Part shown: piece after piece, positions 62,158-64,000 of the stretch
How positions within the stretch are numbered: position 1 is the first letter of the stretch
How the letters are laid out: the number at the start of each line of letters is the position of its first letter
Assembly: GCA_018223035.1 (NCBI GenBank)
Contig: JAAEZD010000012.1
Coordinates: forward strand, 62,001 to 126,000
DNA length: 64,000 bases
Direction: 5' to 3'
DNA from: Heliomarina sp018223035
GTDB taxonomy: Bacteria; Pseudomonadota; Alphaproteobacteria; Rhodobacterales; Rhodobacteraceae
Translations under genes and position numbers: made by a program
The notes under the pieces: generated by a model
Databases searched by the model: none
Seen by the model: the letters and a program-made list of their open reading frames with translations, nothing else
What the model was told of the DNA's origin: nothing

Positions 62158-62201
62158 TGCACAGGGGGTGTACAGGTGCTGCACGGCTTGTGTACGGGTT
62201 G
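62158..62201. repeat. 11-bp-phased TGYAC array, locus 2 (four units)
   Basis: TGCACAGGGGG (62158), TGTACAGGTGC (62169), TGCACGGCTTG (62180) and TGTACGGGTTG (62191) recur exactly every 11 bp. It is upstream of the aminotransferase, in the same orientation relative to that gene as locus 1 is to the PAAR gene. Confidence 0.75.
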
Positions 62202-62219
62202 TGCCCCGCCTTTTCGGCC

Positions 62220-62696
62220 CTAGCGGACCCCCCGAAGATCACCAGAATCCAGCACTGGCGAGGCATCGATATCAGAGGCGTCAAGCATGCCCGCGACCCG
62301 CTCCAGCACCGCGTTCACCATCAACTGTTCCCAAGGCTCCATCGACTCGAAGGCGCGAACGTATCGCTGTTGCAGCGGGTCGGGCGCATCATTGACCTTG
62401 TCACGCCCCAGATCGGTGATCAGCAGATCCATCTGCCGCTTGTCGACTTCGGATCTGTGCCGGGTCAGAAGCTGTTTCTTCTCCAGCTTGTCGATGAGCG
62501 CGGTCATCGTCGCCTGCGTCACCCCCATGCGGGTCGCAAGATGCTTGGCCGTACTCGACCCGGTTTCAGCAATGATCTGAAGCACGCGCAACTGAACCGC
62601 CGTCAGGCCTGCCTCTGCGGCGAGTTTGCGCCCGTAAAGCTCGGTTGATCGAAGAATACGACGGAGTGAAATCAGGCTTTCATCGGTGCGGCTCAT
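62220..62696 (-). CDS. ectR: MarR-family regulator of ectoine genes
   Basis: A protein of 158 residues from ATG 62696; ATG 62723 is an alternative. A winged-helix MarR domain with LTAVQLRVLQIIAETGSST, HLATRMGVTQATMTALIDKL (recognition helix) and the wing RHRSEVDKRQMDLLITDLG. EctR-type MarR proteins repress ectABC in methylotrophs and are found beside ect genes in other halotolerant bacteria. Divergent from ectA, with a 239-bp region containing repeated candidate sites. Assignment as ectR rests on context plus family. Confidence 0.82.
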   Translation of the reverse strand: MSRTDESLISLRRILRSTELYGRKLAAEAGLTAVQLRVLQIIAETGSSTAKHLATRMGVTQATMTALIDKLEKKQLLTRHRSEVDKRQMDLLITDLGRDKVNDAPDPLQQRYVRAFESMEPWEQLMVNAVLERVAGMLDASDIDASPVLDSGDLRGVR

Positions 62697-62769
62697 CGGT
62701 GTCTCGTTCGAAATTACCAGCATACGCTAAAGTTCAGTGGCACTTTTGCAACCCAATAATACAAGTCGA

Positions 62770-62783
62770 TACTAAGCCTTGCG
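62770..62783. promoter_or_regulatory. Candidate EctR site, copy 1
   Basis: TACTAAGCCTTGCG at 62770-62783, 74 bp upstream of the ectR start, is repeated exactly at 62901-62914. Downstream bases also match in part (TAAGTTTAA here, TAAATGTAA there). Confidence 0.6.
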
Positions 62784-62815
62784 CAGTAAGTTTAAGGCCA
62801 AAATCGCCAGAAAAC

Positions 62816-62846
62816 AAAAGGGTTCTCCCTATGGGAGGAACCTTTT
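62816..62846. terminator. Long hairpin between ectR and ectA
   Basis: Arms AAAAGGGTTCTCCC and GGGAGGAACCTTTT around TAT pair over 14 positions with one mismatch and one G-U. T runs follow on both strands, though short. It lies upstream of both gene starts, so an insulating or leader role is possible. Confidence 0.45.
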
Positions 62847-62876
62847 CGCCGGTTTATAGTTTATTTAACGATGGTG

Positions 62877-62904
62877 TTGATTATTTCAGCGCCGCACATA
62901 TACT
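62877..62904 (+). promoter_or_regulatory. ectA promoter
   Basis: TTGATT (62877-62882) and TATACT (62899-62904) with 16-bp spacing, 32 bp before the ectA start. The second TACTAAGCCTTGCG copy starts inside the -10. Confidence 0.65.
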
Positions 62905-62914
62905 AAGCCTTGCG
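62901..62914. promoter_or_regulatory. Candidate EctR site, copy 2, overlapping the ectA -10
   Basis: An exact 14-bp copy of 62770-62783. Its position over the -10 and just downstream suits repression of ectA. Confidence 0.6.
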
Positions 62915-62935
62915 AAATAAATGTAACAACGGATA

Positions 62936-63460
62936 ATGACGGACATGGCTGCAAAAGATGAAATCACACTTCGCGAACCTGTAGGCGAAGATGGATCGGC
63001 AGTGTGGGAACTGGTCAAGGATTGCAAACCGCTGGATGAAAACTCCATGTACTGCAACCTGATCCAATGCGATCACTTCGCCGAAACCTGCGTGCTTGCC
63101 GAGATCGATGGCGAAGCCGTGGGCTGGATTTCGGCCTATATCCGTCCCGATGACCCGGACACCCTGTTTGTCTGGCAAGTCGCCGTTTCCGCAAAAGCGC
63201 GCGGTGCCGGGCTTGGCACACGCATGCTTGAACATATCCTCGACCGCGAGGTCTGCGCAGATGTGACCCAGATGCAAACGACCATCACCAAGGACAACGA
63301 TGCATCTTGGGCGCTGTTCTCCCGATTTGCCGACCGTCAGGACGGCGACATGGATAGCGAACCGCATTTCAAGCGCGAAGAACACTTCGATGGCGCGCAC
63401 GCGACCGAACATATGGTCACCATCGAATTCCCCGTCGAGGAATTCAAGAAAGCGGCCTGA
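62936..63460 (+). CDS. ectA: L-2,4-diaminobutyrate acetyltransferase
   Basis: A protein of 174 residues. GNAT fold with VWQVAVSAKARGAGLGTRML, the acetyl-CoA loop, and the EctA-specific LRPPVGED-like start (here LREPVGEDGSAVWEL) and TTITKDNDASWALF. It acetylates diaminobutyrate, the second step of ectoine synthesis. ectB follows by 45 bp. A second ATG at 62945 could also serve as start. Confidence 0.95.
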   Translation: MTDMAAKDEITLREPVGEDGSAVWELVKDCKPLDENSMYCNLIQCDHFAETCVLAEIDGEAVGWISAYIRPDDPDTLFVWQVAVSAKARGAGLGTRMLEHILDREVCADVTQMQTTITKDNDASWALFSRFADRQDGDMDSEPHFKREEHFDGAHATEHMVTIEFPVEEFKKAA

Positions 63461-63505
63461 ACCGCGCCGCACATCCCCTTTTAGCTATAGACCTGGAGGT
63501 CTCCT

Positions 63506-64000
63506 ATGCCGACTGAAAATTCAGCCGATAAACAAGTTTTTGCCCGACGTGAGTCGGAGGTGCGCAGCTACTGCCGCAGCTTCGATACCGTTTTCACCTC
63601 TGCCAGCGGGTCGGAAATGACCGACACCAATGGCAAGACCTACATCGACTTTCTGGCCGGTTGTTCCTCGCTGAACTACGGCCATAACGACGCCGACATG
63701 ACGGCCGCGCTTATCGAGCATATCCAGAACGATGGCATTGCCCACGGTCTGGACATGTATACGGACGCCAAGGCGGCCTTTCTTGAGAGCTTCGAGAAGC
63801 ACATTCTTGAGCCGCGCGGCATGGACCACAAGGTCATGATGGTCGGCCCGACCGGCACGAACGCCGTCGAAGCTGCCCTGAAGCTGGCCCGTAAGGTCAC
63901 CGGCCGCACGAACGTCATCGCTTTTACCAACGGTTTCCACGGCATGACGCTGGGTTCCCTATCGCTGACCGGTAATGCTGGCAAGCGTGATGGTGGCGGT
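63506..64000 (+). CDS. ectB: Diaminobutyrate--2-oxoglutarate aminotransferase, 3' end cut by the window
   Basis: The first 165 residues are present. FARRESEVRSYCRSFDTVF, IDFLAGCSSLNYGHNDADM, and VGPTGTNAVEAALKLARKVTG with FHGMTLGSLSLTGNAGKR match EctB. It makes L-2,4-diaminobutyrate from aspartate semialdehyde, the first ectoine step. Start ATG 63506 has GGAGG at 63495, in GGAGGTCTCC, a 10-bp near-palindrome. The catalytic Lys and ectC lie beyond the window. Confidence 0.95.
   Translation, partial: MPTENSADKQVFARRESEVRSYCRSFDTVFTSASGSEMTDTNGKTYIDFLAGCSSLNYGHNDADMTAALIEHIQNDGIAHGLDMYTDAKAAFLESFEKHILEPRGMDHKVMMVGPTGTNAVEAALKLARKVTGRTNVIAFTNGFHGMTLGSLSLTGNAGKRDGGG

Noticed and set aside
60516..62648. 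A 710-codon open frame on the plus strand
   Set aside because: It is antisense to the class III aminotransferase and most of ectR, has no recognisable domain and lacks a ribosome-binding site.

Overview
The window looks like chromosomal DNA of a marine, salt-exposed alphaproteobacterium of the Rhodobacterales (roseobacter-like). This is inferred from the high G+C, the gene families (Hint-domain protein, DUF2927 lipoprotein, DMGDH/sarcosine dehydrogenase-type enzyme, short LOV protein, ectR-ectAB) and a dispersed intergenic repeat whose GGGGGCTCTGCCCCC and CCGGGATATTTGA parts resemble repeats I recall from Rhodobacteraceae. No phage, IS element, CRISPR array, rRNA or convincing tRNA was seen. 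The one certain RNA gene is RNase P RNA (rnpB, minus strand, about 6863-7250).

Layout. 1-6.8 kb: end of an aldo/keto reductase, a DUF938 methyltransferase, a Hint protein, a 0.66 kb gap with two minus-strand terminators, a dimethylglycine/sarcosine dehydrogenase-like enzyme and an unknown exported protein. 6.8-13 kb: rnpB, cell-wall amidase, lipoprotein, gatCA, UPF0173 hydrolase, tadA, rluB. 13-21.8 kb: a long plus-strand run with a TelA/XpaC/DUF2927/SPFH/zinc-ribbon module, then GST, nitroreductase, dtd and glycerate kinase. 21.8-29 kb: a CocE-type hydrolase and a complete family-5 peptide-type ABC transporter with a coupled 34-codon ORF between its permeases. 29-33 kb: exported 2H phosphoesterase, a Met/Ala-rich unknown protein next to an orphan PAAR protein, and an alkaline-phosphatase-like protein.

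33-42.7 kb is a metabolic island built around glycerol 3-phosphate. The coupled operon gpsA-HAD phosphatase-ggpS should make the compatible solute glucosylglycerol. Facing it are galU and a GH13 alpha-glucosidase, then glpK and glpD, which could return glucose and glycerol to central metabolism. At 62-64 kb the start of the ectoine pathway (ectR, ectA, ectB) gives a second osmolyte system, with a repeated candidate operator. Osmoadaptation is therefore the clearest theme.

43-48.4 kb: DEAD-box helicase, a 22-residue membrane peptide whose Shine-Dalgarno lies in a perfect hairpin, YihY/BrkB, AI-2E-family and transglutaminase proteins. 48.5-55 kb: a sensory cluster with a LOV photoreceptor domain, a CheB-CheR-PAS-HWE kinase, a response regulator and a convergent HWE kinase with its own receiver. 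55-60.5 kb: a two-adaptor RND efflux operon with a near-perfect dyad inside the promoter spacer. 60.6-62 kb: a class III aminotransferase preceded by an array of 11-bp-phased TGYAC repeats that recurs upstream of the PAAR gene 30 kb away.

All functional names rest on motif and family recognition by eye; no database search was run.
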